Made by a program: the position numbers and the translations under genes. A stretch of DNA of 64,000 nucleotides. Origin: Caldimonas mangrovi (GTDB lineage Bacteria > Pseudomonadota > Gammaproteobacteria > Burkholderiales > Burkholderiaceae_C). This document shows positions 1 through 8,803 of this stretch, piece by piece. The notes under the pieces were generated by a model, which made no database searches, had not been told where the DNA came from, and was given only the letters and a program-made list of their open reading frames with translations. Every line of letters starts with the position of its first letter. The first letter of the stretch is position 1. The stretch covers positions 1-64,000 of the forward strand of contig NZ_JAMKFE010000009.1 of NCBI RefSeq assembly GCF_023721835.1. Direction: 5' to 3'.

Positions 1-1
1 T

Positions 2-127
2 GCAGCGCTGCAGGTGGCCGACCACGCCTATGTGCTGGAAACCGGCCAGATCGCCCTGCACGGGCCCGCCGCCCAACTCGCCACCGACCCTCGCGTCGTC
101 GAGACGTATCTGGGAGCCAGGCGCTGA
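2..127 (+). CDS. livF: Branched-chain amino acid-type ABC transporter ATP-binding protein, C-terminal end (partial)
   Basis: Only the last 41 codons are inside the window. The visible tail (ADHAYVLETGQIALHGPAAQ, then a DPRVVETYLG ending) matches the C-terminus of LivF-type ATPases: the switch-histidine end of the ABC domain followed by the 'V..YLG' terminus. LivF energises uptake of branched-chain amino acids or other carboxylates together with LivG, LivH, LivM and a periplasmic binding protein. Its TGA overlaps the ATG of the next gene (TGATG), so it is translationally coupled to the acyl-CoA dehydrogenase. This suggests that the transported acid is metabolised as a CoA thioester. Walker motifs lie outside the window, so the LivF assignment rests on the tail only. 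Confidence 0.72.
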   Translation, partial: AALQVADHAYVLETGQIALHGPAAQLATDPRVVETYLGARR

Positions 128-1890
128 TGGGCTTGTCCTACCGTGCGCCGCTGCGCGACATGCGCTTCGTGATCGACGAAGTGCTGCAGGCCCCGGCGGG
201 CTGGAGCCAACTGCCCGGGCTGACCGACCTCGATGCCAACACGGCTGCCCAGGTGCTCGAACAGGCCGCGGTGTTTGCGAGCGAGGTGCTGGCACCGACC
301 AATGCCGACGGCGACCTGCACGGCTGCACCTGGAGCGACGGCCAGGTCGACACGCCGCCGGGATTTCGCGCCGCGTGGCGCGCCTTCGTCGACGCCGGAT
401 GGCCGGCGCTCGGCTGCGACCCGGACTGGGGCGGGCAGGGCCTGCCGCAGTTGCTCAACGTGGCGCTGTACGAGATGCTCAACGCCGCCAATCACGCATG
501 GACGATGTACCCTGGCCTGGCGCACGGTGCCTACGAATGCCTGAAAGCCCATGCCAACGCCGAGCTGCAGCAGCGCTACCTGCCGAAGATCGTCAGCGGC
601 GAGTGGCTGGCGACGATGTGCCTGACCGAATCGCATGCCGGCAGTGACCTCGGCCTGTTGCGCACGCGTGCACTGCCGCAGGCCGACGGCACGCTGCAGG
701 TGAGCGGTACCAAGATCTTCATCTCCGGCGGCGCGCACGACCTGACCGACAACATCGTGCACCTGGTGCTGTGCCGCTTGCCCGATGCGCCCGCCGGCAC
801 CAAGGGGCTGTCGCTGGTGCTGGTACCCAGACTTCTGCCCGACGGCACGCCGAACAGGGTGCGCTGCAACGGCATCGAAAAGAAGATGGGCATCAAGGGC
901 AGCGCGACCTGCACGATGAGCTTCGATGCCGCGACCGGCTGGTTGATCGGCGAACCGCACCGCGGCTTGGCGGCGATGTTCGTGATGATGAACGCTGCCA
1001 GGCTGCAGGTGGCCCTGCAAGGCCTGGGGCACCTGGAGATCGCCACGCAGAATGCGTTGCTGTACGCTCGCGAGCGGCGCCAGATGCGTGCGCCGCAACG
1101 CGCAAGCAGCGCGCACAACGAGCCGGCCGACCCGATCGCTGCGCATCCCGCGATGCGCCGCACGCTGTGGACGCTGCAAGCCTGGACCGAAGGCCAGCGC
1201 GTGCTGGCGTACTGGACGGCGCAATTGCTCGACGAGAGCGAGCGCCAGCCCGACCTTGCGCGCCGCGAGCGCGCCGCTGCGCTGCTGCCGTTGCTGACCC
1301 CCATCGTCAAGGCGATGTTCACCGAGCACGGCCACACCGGCGCCAGCATGGCGCTGCAAGTCTGGGGCGGGCACGGCTACATCCACGAGGTAGGCATCGA
1401 GCAACACGTGCGCGATGCGCGCATCGCCATGGTCTACGAGGGCACCAACGAGATCCAGGCGATCGACCTGCTGGTGCGCAAGCTGCTCCCGGCCGGCGGG
1501 CGGCCGCTCGACCTGCTGTGCGAGGCGCTCGACAGCGAAGCGGAGGCATCGGAGCAGGTGCCGGGCCTTGCCGCAGCTGCTGCCGTGCTGCAGACCGCCA
1601 GCGCGGGGTTGCGCGACGCCACCCGGGCGTTGGCCGTCGATGCGGCCGTCGAACCTGAACTGCCGTGGCGTCTGGCGGACGACTACCTGCGGGCGGCCGG
1701 CCTGGTGCTGCTCGGCTGGGCCTGGCTGCGCAGTGCCCGCGTCGCGACACCGCACCAGGACGACCCGTGGTACGCCCGCAAGCTGCAGTGCGCTCTCTTC
1801 GGTCTCGAATGGCTGCTGCCCGATGTCGACGCGCTGTTGCGGCGCATCATCTCGCGCCGTGCGGCATTGCCGCCGCTGCCGGACGCATGA
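127..1890 (+). CDS. Acyl-CoA dehydrogenase (large DmdC/FadE5-like type)
   Basis: A 587-residue flavoprotein that oxidises an acyl-CoA to the 2,3-enoyl-CoA and passes electrons to ETF. Visible signatures are CLTESHAGSD (about residues 165-174, FAD/substrate loop), a GTKIFISGG strand, and MVYEGTNEIQ (about 435-444), which carries the likely catalytic glutamate and the 'YEGTNEIQ' FAD-binding segment. At about 590 residues it is longer than the usual 380-residue enzymes and fits the large subfamily with an extra C-terminal helical domain (3-methylmercaptopropionyl-CoA dehydrogenase-like). The start is the ATG overlapping the livF stop. Its own stop overlaps a possible upstream ATG of the MarR gene. 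The substrate cannot be read from the sequence; transporter linkage suggests an imported carboxylate. Confidence 0.9.
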   Translation: MGLSYRAPLRDMRFVIDEVLQAPAGWSQLPGLTDLDANTAAQVLEQAAVFASEVLAPTNADGDLHGCTWSDGQVDTPPGFRAAWRAFVDAGWPALGCDPDWGGQGLPQLLNVALYEMLNAANHAWTMYPGLAHGAYECLKAHANAELQQRYLPKIVSGEWLATMCLTESHAGSDLGLLRTRALPQADGTLQVSGTKIFISGGAHDLTDNIVHLVLCRLPDAPAGTKGLSLVLVPRLLPDGTPNRVRCNGIEKKMGIKGSATCTMSFDAATGWLIGEPHRGLAAMFVMMNAARLQVALQGLGHLEIATQNALLYARERRQMRAPQRASSAHNEPADPIAAHPAMRRTLWTLQAWTEGQRVLAYWTAQLLDESERQPDLARRERAAALLPLLTPIVKAMFTEHGHTGASMALQVWGGHGYIHEVGIEQHVRDARIAMVYEGTNEIQAIDLLVRKLLPAGGRPLDLLCEALDSEAEASEQVPGLAAAAAVLQTASAGLRDATRALAVDAAVEPELPWRLADDYLRAAGLVLLGWAWLRSARVATPHQDDPWYARKLQCALFGLEWLLPDVDALLRRIISRRAALPPLPDA

Positions 1891-1937
1891 GCATGCATGC
1901 GTATCCAGCGGTCTCGCTGCCGCCGGCAGACGCCGAC

Positions 1938-1943
1938 TACACT
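1938..1943 (+). promoter_or_regulatory. Possible -10 element of the marR-type gene
   Basis: The hexamer TACACT ends nine bases before the preferred ATG of the MarR gene. No Shine-Dalgarno sequence is visible between them, so transcription from here would give an almost leaderless message. No convincing -35 element is seen. Confidence 0.3.
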
Positions 1944-1952
1944 GGCGACGCC

Positions 1953-2423
1953 ATGTCGAACGCCAAACCCGACCCTGCCGCCCACGGGCTCGACCAGTCC
2001 AGCCTCAGCCACGTGCTGGGCTACCAGCTGGCCCAGGCCGATGTGCCGGTCAAGAAGATTTTTTTCAAGTACATCGGCCAGCCACTGCAGTTGCGCCCCG
2101 TCGAGTTCACGATCCTGATGCTGATCGCGAACAACGAGAACGTCACGCAGAAGCAGCTTTCACAGGCCTTGGCGGTGTCCGCTCCCAACATCACGATCCT
2201 GCTCGACCGGCTGGCCGAACGCGAACTCGTGACACGCGTGCGCAACGAAACCGATCGCCGCTCGCAACACGTGCTGCTGACCCGCAAGGGCGCGACGCTG
2301 GCACGCAAGGCACACGAAGTGTCGCTGACGATGGAGCAGGAGGTGCTCAAGCACCTGAGCGACGCAGAGCGCGGGATGCTGATCGAGCTGCTGCAGAAGG
2401 TGGCGCGTCACCGGCGCATCTGA
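1953..2423 (+). CDS. MarR-family transcriptional regulator
   Basis: A 156-residue winged-helix repressor-type protein. The central part reads as a MarR domain: a QLRPVEFTILMLIANNENVT helix run, the recognition helix around LSQALAVSAPNITILLDRL, and the wing LVTRVRNETDRRSQHVLLT (DRR is typical). MarR proteins normally bind palindromes as dimers and are released by small aromatic or acyl ligands. The start used is the ATG at 1953 because the conserved fold begins soon after. An in-frame ATG at 1887 overlaps the dehydrogenase stop (ATGA) and would add 22 non-conserved residues; coupling from that site cannot be excluded. Its position beside an acyl-CoA dehydrogenase and a substrate-binding protein suggests control of this catabolic locus. 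Confidence 0.88.
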   Translation: MSNAKPDPAAHGLDQSSLSHVLGYQLAQADVPVKKIFFKYIGQPLQLRPVEFTILMLIANNENVTQKQLSQALAVSAPNITILLDRLAERELVTRVRNETDRRSQHVLLTRKGATLARKAHEVSLTMEQEVLKHLSDAERGMLIELLQKVARHRRI

Positions 2424-2674
2424 AGCGACCAACGCCTGCTTGAGGGTGTGCGGTTTGCCCCCGCTTCCTTCGCGTATGCGTCCTGATAATGTTTTGATCA
2501 ATAACTGATTTGGCCGCACGCCTCTTCGGTCCGGTCTTCTCGCGTCCGTGCCGGAAGTCGAAAAAGTACGGCTCCTATCGGGGAAAAATACCTCGCCACA
2601 GGGTCCCGGCACGGGTTAATCCGGAAGCCAGGCCTTGCTCCTCTGTTTGACACTTGATTAGTTGAAAGCACTAA
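2424..2674 (+). promoter_or_regulatory. Intergenic control region before the substrate-binding protein gene
   Basis: This 251-base gap is more AT-rich than its surroundings. It contains GATAAT at 2484-2489 and the perfect 8-bp palindrome TTGATCAA at 2494-2501, a possible operator for the adjacent MarR protein. A TTGACA hexamer lies at 2647-2652, with a weak -10-like ACTAAA at 2670-2675 next to the start codon. Operator and promoter roles are inferred from position only. Confidence 0.35.
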
Positions 2675-3820
2675 ATGAGTGAGACAAAGATGCAGCGACG
2701 TGTTTTTCTGGCGGGGGCCGCCGCCGCGGCGGTCGCGGCGTCGGCGGTTCGAGCGGCCGAGCCGGGTGTCACCGACGGCGAGATCCGCCTTGGTCACACG
2801 GGCGTTCTGAGTGGGCCGCTCGGCGTGCCGGTCAAGGTTTTCCTGTCAGGGGCGCAACTGGCCTTCGACGAGTTGAACGACCAGGGTGGCGTGGCCGGGC
2901 GCAAACTGCGCGTCATGTCGCTCGATGACGAACTGAAACCCGACAAGGCCGTCGCGAACTACCGCGCCCTGCTCGACGAACACCAGGTGTTTGCCTTCTT
3001 CGGCTGTGTCGGCTCGGGCACCACCGCGGCGGCGTCGACCGTGCTGCGCGAGAGCGGCGCGCCGCTGGTGTCGCCGTATGCCGTGGCCGACTCGGCGCGC
3101 GCGAAGACCGAGGGCGCGGCGTACTACACGCGCGCCACGCTGCGCCGGGAGGCCGAGGTGCTGGTGCAGCATCTGACGACGATCGGTTTGACGCGCATCG
3201 CAGTGGCCCACCTCGACAACCCGGGGGGTGCCGAGGTGCTGGCGTTGGTCAATGAAGCGCTGGGCCAGCACGGGCTGCGTACGCGCGCGTCTGCGGCCAT
3301 TGCCGGCGATGGTCGCAATGCGGCCACCGCCGCCCGCACGCTGCTGGACGGCCAGCCGCAGGCGGTGATCATGTATCTCGGCGGCGCGCTCGGCGCTGAA
3401 CTGATGAAGGCGGTCTGGACTGCCGGTGGCGTGACAAGCTTCTACGGCATGTCGATCGTGCCGGGCGAGGTGACCGCCAAGGTGCTCGGCGACAAGACCC
3501 GTGGCCTGGCGATTTCGCAGGTCACGCCGTACCCGTGGGGCGAGGTAGAGCCGCTGCTGCGCCGCTACCAGCGCACCGCGGCTGCATCGAAGGTGCCGGT
3601 CGGCTACCTGAGCCTCGAGGGCTATCTGGGAGGACAGGTGATGGTCGAAGCACTGAAGCGTTGCGGGCGCGACCTGACGCGCACGCGTCTGCATGGCGTG
3701 CTACGCAACCTCAAGTTGCGGCTGGCCGGGATGGACGTCGATTTCACGAGCGGACAAAGCAATGGCTCGCGCTTCGTCGAACTGGTGCAGGTGAGTTACG
3801 ACGGGCGTTTCGTACGCTGA
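2675..3820 (+). CDS. ABC transporter periplasmic substrate-binding protein (Peripla_BP_6, LivK-like)
   Basis: A 381-residue exported binding protein. The N-terminus has QRRVFLAGAAAAAVAASAVRA, a signal peptide with a predicted AXA cleavage near residue 28. The mature start, VTDGEIRLGHTGVLSGPLG, is the classic opening of the LivJ/LivK-like type I periplasmic fold. Mid-protein phrases such as LAFDELNDQGGVAGRKL and FGCVGSGTTAA match the ligand-binding hinge region. It probably supplies ligand to the livF-containing transporter whose last gene opens the window. An alternative ATG at 2690 would remove five residues. The ligand is not predictable; the dehydrogenase neighbour favours an organic acid. 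Confidence 0.85.
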   Translation: MSETKMQRRVFLAGAAAAAVAASAVRAAEPGVTDGEIRLGHTGVLSGPLGVPVKVFLSGAQLAFDELNDQGGVAGRKLRVMSLDDELKPDKAVANYRALLDEHQVFAFFGCVGSGTTAAASTVLRESGAPLVSPYAVADSARAKTEGAAYYTRATLRREAEVLVQHLTTIGLTRIAVAHLDNPGGAEVLALVNEALGQHGLRTRASAAIAGDGRNAATAARTLLDGQPQAVIMYLGGALGAELMKAVWTAGGVTSFYGMSIVPGEVTAKVLGDKTRGLAISQVTPYPWGEVEPLLRRYQRTAAASKVPVGYLSLEGYLGGQVMVEALKRCGRDLTRTRLHGVLRNLKLRLAGMDVDFTSGQSNGSRFVELVQVSYDGRFVR

Positions 3821-4222
3821 TCTCGCCGGCCGCGGCGGCCTGACGTAGGAAATGCGCTGACAACCGGTCGGCTCGGGCGCTGACAGGATCGAACAGCCGA
3901 TCCCCGTACGATGAGGATGTATCGCGCCGAACGCGAACAACGCGGAGGGCCACCGATACGCAACGCAGCAAAGCCGATCTTGCACCCGTGTTCCGGCCGC
4001 CGCATGCAGTTCAGCCCGTCACGGGCGGCCGCGGCCGGATACCGCAAGCTCATGGCATCTGATGTCTTTGCGTGTCGCGTGCTCCGCCTTCCTCCGGGGG
4101 ACCCACCCACGGCTGCGCACTGTCGCTTCACGGCAGCGGTGCTCCGTGAAATCAACCGGTCTCCCGCGCCCCGCGGCGGCGTTCGGCGCGGTGCGCCTTT
4201 CATCGAGCCCGCAGGCCACATC
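3821..4222. other. Gap without a recognisable gene (402 bases)
   Basis: An open frame runs through part of this stretch in frame with the next small gene, but its translation is arginine- and proline-rich with no family likeness or credible ribosome-binding site. I see no RNA gene, repeat or strong promoter here. Confidence 0.5.
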
Positions 4223-4429
4223 ATGTTCGATTCCGCACAAGACCGCATCCTCTACAGCCAGGCCGTCGACTACATCGAGCAAGGGCGCAGCGAGCTGGTG
4301 CCCCGAGAGTCGTTGGACGCCTATCTGCAATGCGGGCTGCTGCAACGCAGCGGCACGAAGCTGGAGCTGACCGAGACGGGCCGGCGCGAATACATGGTAG
4401 CCAAGAACGAGCGTTCGACCGACGGCTGA
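4223..4429 (+). CDS. Small hypothetical protein with winged-helix-like C-terminus
   Basis: A 68-residue protein starting MFDSAQDRILYSQAVDYIEQ. The rest (ESLDAYLQCGLLQRSGTKLE, then LTETGRREYMV) has the shape of a short helix followed by a winged-helix tail, in which 'G.LEL TE.GR' is common in small DNA-binding or regulatory proteins. The function is unknown. It is convergent with tagF, with eight bases between the stops. I chose the ATG at 4223 because the sequence upstream in this frame looks non-coding. It could be a lone regulator unrelated to the T6SS. Confidence 0.5.
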   Translation: MFDSAQDRILYSQAVDYIEQGRSELVPRESLDAYLQCGLLQRSGTKLELTETGRREYMVAKNERSTDG

Positions 4430-4437
4430 TACCGGGC

Positions 4438-5163
4438 TCAGGTGCCCGCGGTCAGCAGCTCGGTGTAGACCTCGGCGCCGGGCATGCCTTTGAACGCCCG
4501 CAGCACGGTACCGCCAGAAGGCAGCGGCGCCCACCACAGGGCGGCGCCTCGCAGGTAATGCGACATCAGGTCGAGCGACAGCGTGTCGATGGCCGCACCG
4601 AGACTGGGCAACGCCAGCGCGCGGCTCTGCTGAAAGACATCGTTCCATTGCACGCTCAGCGTGTCGTCGAGCGATTGGCTCATGCCGGGCGCCGCCGGGG
4701 CTGCGGCGAGCAGCGATTCGAACTGCTCGTGCGTGAATTGCGTGTTGAGCACCTGCGGCAGGGCCTGCTGCACGTAGCCGTACCACGGCGCACCGGTCTG
4801 AAGTTCGCGCAGCAGGCCGCGGGCGTAGGGCACCTGCGTGTAGACGGTGAGCGGGAAGTAGCGGCCGACGCGGTCGACGCTCGACATCAGCACGCCGGCA
4901 TAGGGTTCCTCGCCGCACACGCCTGGGAAAAAGGCGAAGTTCCACAACGGTGCACCGAGGTAGGCGTGCGCCCAGCCGTCCTGCAGCTGCGCCCGGCTGG
5001 CGGTCAGCGCGCGCTGCAGCCAGGCGTCGAGCATGCCGTTGAAGCGGTCGTTGCCGCGTCGGTGGGCAAAGTCACCGAAGGCCGGCAGCTTGCCGAACCA
5101 GGCGGGCGACGTGGCGCTTCCTGCGGTACCGCCGGGCGCCAGCCAATCGTCGAGGCCGCTCAT
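4438..5163 (-). CDS. tagF: Type VI secretion system-associated protein TagF
   Basis: A 241-residue protein whose N-terminus (SPAWFGKLPAFGDFAHRRGN) carries the family's characteristic GKLP..GDF motif; 'GVLMSSVDRVGRYFPLTV' continues the conserved block. TagF is a post-translational brake on T6SS assembly: in Pseudomonas it represses firing independently of the PpkA/PppA pathway through interaction with the FHA protein. The start overlaps the tssM stop (ATGA), so it is the last cistron of the leftward membrane-complex operon. Its presence with tagH and pppA says this system is controlled after translation. Confidence 0.88.
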   Translation of the reverse strand: MSGLDDWLAPGGTAGSATSPAWFGKLPAFGDFAHRRGNDRFNGMLDAWLQRALTASRAQLQDGWAHAYLGAPLWNFAFFPGVCGEEPYAGVLMSSVDRVGRYFPLTVYTQVPYARGLLRELQTGAPWYGYVQQALPQVLNTQFTHEQFESLLAAAPAAPGMSQSLDDTLSVQWNDVFQQSRALALPSLGAAIDTLSLDLMSHYLRGAALWWAPLPSGGTVLRAFKGMPGAEVYTELLTAGT

Positions 5164-8100
5164 AGCTTGCCGGGGCAGTTGAAGTTGGCCAGCTCGCCCA
5201 TGCGGAACGGGTTCAGCACGCTGCTGGTTGTGACGTCGAACACCGCGCGGCGGCCGTCGACGCTGAAAATTGCGCGGAAGCGTTCGGGCTGTCCCGTGCT
5301 TTCGATCTGCACCTTGTCGAACATGCGGAACAGGGCCCAGGGCCCCTCGAACACGGCCCCGGAGCTGCCGGAGGCCGAAGGCGGCGACAGCTGGATGCGC
5401 ACCTGACCGCGCCCGCCGGTGCCGGGCCACTGCACGGTCATCGGCACCGAGGGCCCATGGCCGTAGCGAACGATCTGGCCGTCGACGTCGAGAATGAACT
5501 GCGTGATGGTGGCATCCATCTCGACCGGTTTGAACTCCAGCCTCAGCCCGGCTGCATTGCCGCCCGCGCGGAAGAAGGTGTCGCGGATCGCCTGTGCGCG
5601 CTGGAACTGCACCAGCGCGGCCGAGTCGCGCGAACTGCCCATCTGGCCGCCGCCGACCTCGCGGAAGGACCACGGCCGCGTGGTCGTGTCGACGAAGGCG
5701 AGCAGATTGCGCTGGAAGAAGTCGTCCATCAGCCCGCCCGGCGAGAACAGGCGAGCGAAGTCGTCCTGTGTCACGTCGCGTCCGCTGGTGCGCGAGAACG
5801 GGTAGCGACCGTCGATGGCCTGACGGCAGAAGTCGGCGATGCCGACCTGCAGCTGGCTGCTGAGGTTGTCACGTGTCGCGCCCAGCGCCTGGCTGACGCC
5901 GGCGGTGACGACCTGGCTCATCAGTCCACGCGCCGGTTCCGGCACGCGGCCGGCCTCGGCACGCACCTTGTTCGGCACGTCGCTCTGCGGTGGAGCCCCA
6001 CCGCCGCGCACCGCGGTCTCGGTCGCGGTCATCAGCGTGTAGAGTTCGTTGAGCAGTTGCAGCGAACCGTCGATCGGCGCTGGCTGGCCCTGCGCCGGGG
6101 CCAGCACGTAGCGGCGCAGCGGCTCGAAGCGGTCGTCGACGATGCTCTCGATCTTCTGCGGCTGCGCCGACGCACCGGGCTCGGGCCGATCGTTGCCGAG
6201 CAGGCGGGCCAGGCTTTCGCGGGTGTCCGAGACGCGGTCGCGCACCGTGCCGCCGGCCCGCTCGAGCGTGTTGCCGTCGATCTTTTCGCCCAGCGTCGTT
6301 TCCTTGACGATGCCACGCAGCAGCGGCGGCAGTGGCGAGTCGGGCGCCGACAGTGTGCGCACGAGCTGGATGGTGTCCTGCAGCGTGCCGCGATTGACCA
6401 GCTTGATGTCGTTGATGAAGAACTCCCAGACACGGGCGTAGTCCTCCAGGTACAGCCGGCGCACGTCGTTGATCAGGCGCGCAAGGCTCTGCTGGTCGCG
6501 CAGGTTGAACGTGCGTTGCTGTTCGGCAAGGCCCAGTACCCAGCCTTCTTCGTCGAACAACTGCCGCGCCACCTTGTCGGCCTGGCCCAGGAAGGCCTTG
6601 TGGTAGCCGTCGTAGGTGTACAGCCCAGGCACACCCTTGGTCAGCGGTGCGCCGCTGGCGCGCGTGAACACCAGGCCCGCCGCCGGCCCGGCGGCCTTGG
6701 TGATCTTGAACTCCTGGATGTCGGCGCCGACGCCGACGCGCTTCAGGCGGCTGTAGACGCGCTGGGCCAGCGACATGCGTTGCAGCGCCGCGCGCGACTG
6801 CTCGACCAGCGCCTTGTCCTGCGGCACGGGGGAGAGCACAACGCCGCGGTCGAGCAGCACATTGAGGTGCTGCTCCAGTTCGGCGCGCTGCTCGTTGTTG
6901 ACCTCGCGCGGCAGGTTGGCCTCCCAGTCGGCCAGCACCAGGTCCTTCAGGTCGCCGGCAGAGTAGTGCTCGCTGTCGTAGAGCATCACGTAGGCCTTCA
7001 GCGCCTCGTACATCAGCTCGGGGTTGCGGCTTTGCGCGGAGCGCAGCAGGTCCTCGATGCGCCGGGCCACCTTGGGCAGCATGGCGTCGTCGAGCAGCCG
7101 CTGGTAGGCTGCGCGCGCCGCTGCGTCGATCTTCTCGCCCTGGAACAGGCCGAACTGCCAGCTGGTCGGTGCATCGAGTTCGGCAGTGACCGGATCGACC
7201 ACTGCCAAGCGGCGCAGCTCGTTGAGCGCAGGCAGCAGTTGCACGACGTCGGCGCCCGTGCCGGGGTCGATCGCCTGCACGGTCTGCGCTGCAGGGGGGA
7301 TGCGTTCCTCGACCTTGGCCAGGTATTGGCGATTGTTGATGTAGCTGAGACTCCAGGCGGCCAGCAGACCGACGCCGAGCAGCGCGATGGCGGCATATGC
7401 GGCGCGGTGCGCCCACGCGCGGCGGCGTTCCCATTTCAGGTTGGTGCCGGCGAGCTCGGACTCCTGGAAGATCACGTCTTTCAGCGTGCGCGTCAGGAAA
7501 TAGCTGCGGCCGGTGGACTTCTGCGCGGGCAGCGCGCGCCGCTCGACCTTGAAGCTGCGCGCCAGGACGCCCATGATGCGGTCGATCGGCGAGTCTTCCT
7601 GAGTGCCGCTGGTGAAGTAGACGCCGCGCAGGATCATCGCCTCGTCGAACTTCGAGCCGGCGAAGGCGTTGACGAGGAACTCGCCGAGCACTTCGCGCAC
7701 CGCCGTGAACTGTTGCGGGAAGCTGTAGACCAGGGCGCGGCGCTGCGGGTCGCGCTCGGCCTCGAGCCGTTCGAGCGAGCCTTCGAACAGGCGCTTGGAC
7801 AGCGCCTCGAACTCGGTGCCGAAGGTCTTCGCCAGGCTTTCCTTCTCCAGTGCGGGTGCGTTGTCCAGGTAGGGCAGGGTGAAGCCCAGCACCTGCTCGC
7901 GCTCCTCCTTGCTCAGGTGATCGAAGTATTCGGTGAAGCCGGGCAGCAGGTCGGTCTTGGTCACCAGCAGGTAGATCGGAATGCGCACGCCGAGCTGCTT
8001 GTACAGTTCCTGGACGCGCTGGCGCACCGTTTGCGCATAGCGCTCGCGCTCGGGTGCGGGGTGCGACAGCATGTCCGAGACGCTGACGGTCACCAGCACG

Positions 8101-8780
8101 CCGTTGATCGGGCGGCGCGGGCGGTTGCGGCGCAGCAATTGCAGGAAGCCGCTCCAGGCGGTGGCATCATCTTGCTGGTTGCTGTCTTGGGTCGTGTAGC
8201 GGCCGGCGGTGTCGAGCAGGATGGCCTCGTTGGTGAACCACCAGTCGCAGTTGCGCGTGCCGCCGACGCCGCGGATGGCTTCCTTGCCGAATTTCTCGGC
8301 CAATGGGAACTCGAGCCCCGAATTGATCAACGCCGTGGTCTTGCCGGAGCCCGGGGCACCGATGATGATGTACCACGGCAGGTGGTAGAGGTAGCCGCGA
8401 CCGAGCTTGTGGCCCAGGCCGGCCTTGCCGCCGAGCTGGGATTTCTTCAGCGTGTCGAGCGCTTCCTTGAACCTGCCTTCGATGACGGCCACTTCCTGCG
8501 CCCCGGCATTCGGTGCGGGAGTTTCGGCGGCCTGTTGCGCGAAGCCTTGCACCAGCTTCTCGCTGGCCTTGCGGGCGCGCCATGCCGACCAGATCTGCCT
8601 GCCGATCACGATCAAAGCGATGGCGAGGATCAGCCCCCCACGTGCCAGCGCACTGTCGAGCGGATGCCACTCGCCGATCGCGATCAGCGGGCCGACGATC
8701 CAGATGACGATGGCGAGCGCCATCAGGCCCAACGCCAGCATCACCCAGCGGTTGAAGATCAAGCCGAACAGCTTCTTCAT
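5160..8780 (-). CDS. tssM: T6SS inner-membrane complex protein TssM (IcmF/VasK)
   Basis: A 1206-residue inner-membrane protein forming the trans-envelope channel with TssL and TssJ. Two N-terminal membrane spans (about residues 12-36 and 47-62) precede a cytoplasmic NTPase-like domain with an intact Walker A, GAPGSGKT (141-148), and an ILLDTAGRY Walker B-like strand (187-195). A third span lies near residue 455-475. The long remaining part is periplasmic and ends in the domain that contacts TssJ. Length and layout are normal for the family. The gene lies 23 bases after tssL and overlaps tagF by four bases. Conservation of the P-loop suggests that nucleotide binding is retained, which is not the case in every TssM. 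Confidence 0.95.
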   Translation of the reverse strand: MKKLFGLIFNRWVMLALGLMALAIVIWIVGPLIAIGEWHPLDSALARGGLILAIALIVIGRQIWSAWRARKASEKLVQGFAQQAAETPAPNAGAQEVAVIEGRFKEALDTLKKSQLGGKAGLGHKLGRGYLYHLPWYIIIGAPGSGKTTALINSGLEFPLAEKFGKEAIRGVGGTRNCDWWFTNEAILLDTAGRYTTQDSNQQDDATAWSGFLQLLRRNRPRRPINGVLVTVSVSDMLSHPAPERERYAQTVRQRVQELYKQLGVRIPIYLLVTKTDLLPGFTEYFDHLSKEEREQVLGFTLPYLDNAPALEKESLAKTFGTEFEALSKRLFEGSLERLEAERDPQRRALVYSFPQQFTAVREVLGEFLVNAFAGSKFDEAMILRGVYFTSGTQEDSPIDRIMGVLARSFKVERRALPAQKSTGRSYFLTRTLKDVIFQESELAGTNLKWERRRAWAHRAAYAAIALLGVGLLAAWSLSYINNRQYLAKVEERIPPAAQTVQAIDPGTGADVVQLLPALNELRRLAVVDPVTAELDAPTSWQFGLFQGEKIDAAARAAYQRLLDDAMLPKVARRIEDLLRSAQSRNPELMYEALKAYVMLYDSEHYSAGDLKDLVLADWEANLPREVNNEQRAELEQHLNVLLDRGVVLSPVPQDKALVEQSRAALQRMSLAQRVYSRLKRVGVGADIQEFKITKAAGPAAGLVFTRASGAPLTKGVPGLYTYDGYHKAFLGQADKVARQLFDEEGWVLGLAEQQRTFNLRDQQSLARLINDVRRLYLEDYARVWEFFINDIKLVNRGTLQDTIQLVRTLSAPDSPLPPLLRGIVKETTLGEKIDGNTLERAGGTVRDRVSDTRESLARLLGNDRPEPGASAQPQKIESIVDDRFEPLRRYVLAPAQGQPAPIDGSLQLLNELYTLMTATETAVRGGGAPPQSDVPNKVRAEAGRVPEPARGLMSQVVTAGVSQALGATRDNLSSQLQVGIADFCRQAIDGRYPFSRTSGRDVTQDDFARLFSPGGLMDDFFQRNLLAFVDTTTRPWSFREVGGGQMGSSRDSAALVQFQRAQAIRDTFFRAGGNAAGLRLEFKPVEMDATITQFILDVDGQIVRYGHGPSVPMTVQWPGTGGRGQVRIQLSPPSASGSSGAVFEGPWALFRMFDKVQIESTGQPERFRAIFSVDGRRAVFDVTTSSVLNPFRMGELANFNCPGKL

Positions 8781-8803
8781 GGTCTTTCCTCGACAGGCCA
8801 GTC

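Noticed and set aside
3911-4222. N-terminal extension of the small gene at 4223
   Set aside because: The translation is low-complexity and Arg/Pro-rich, with no ribosome-binding site at its start.
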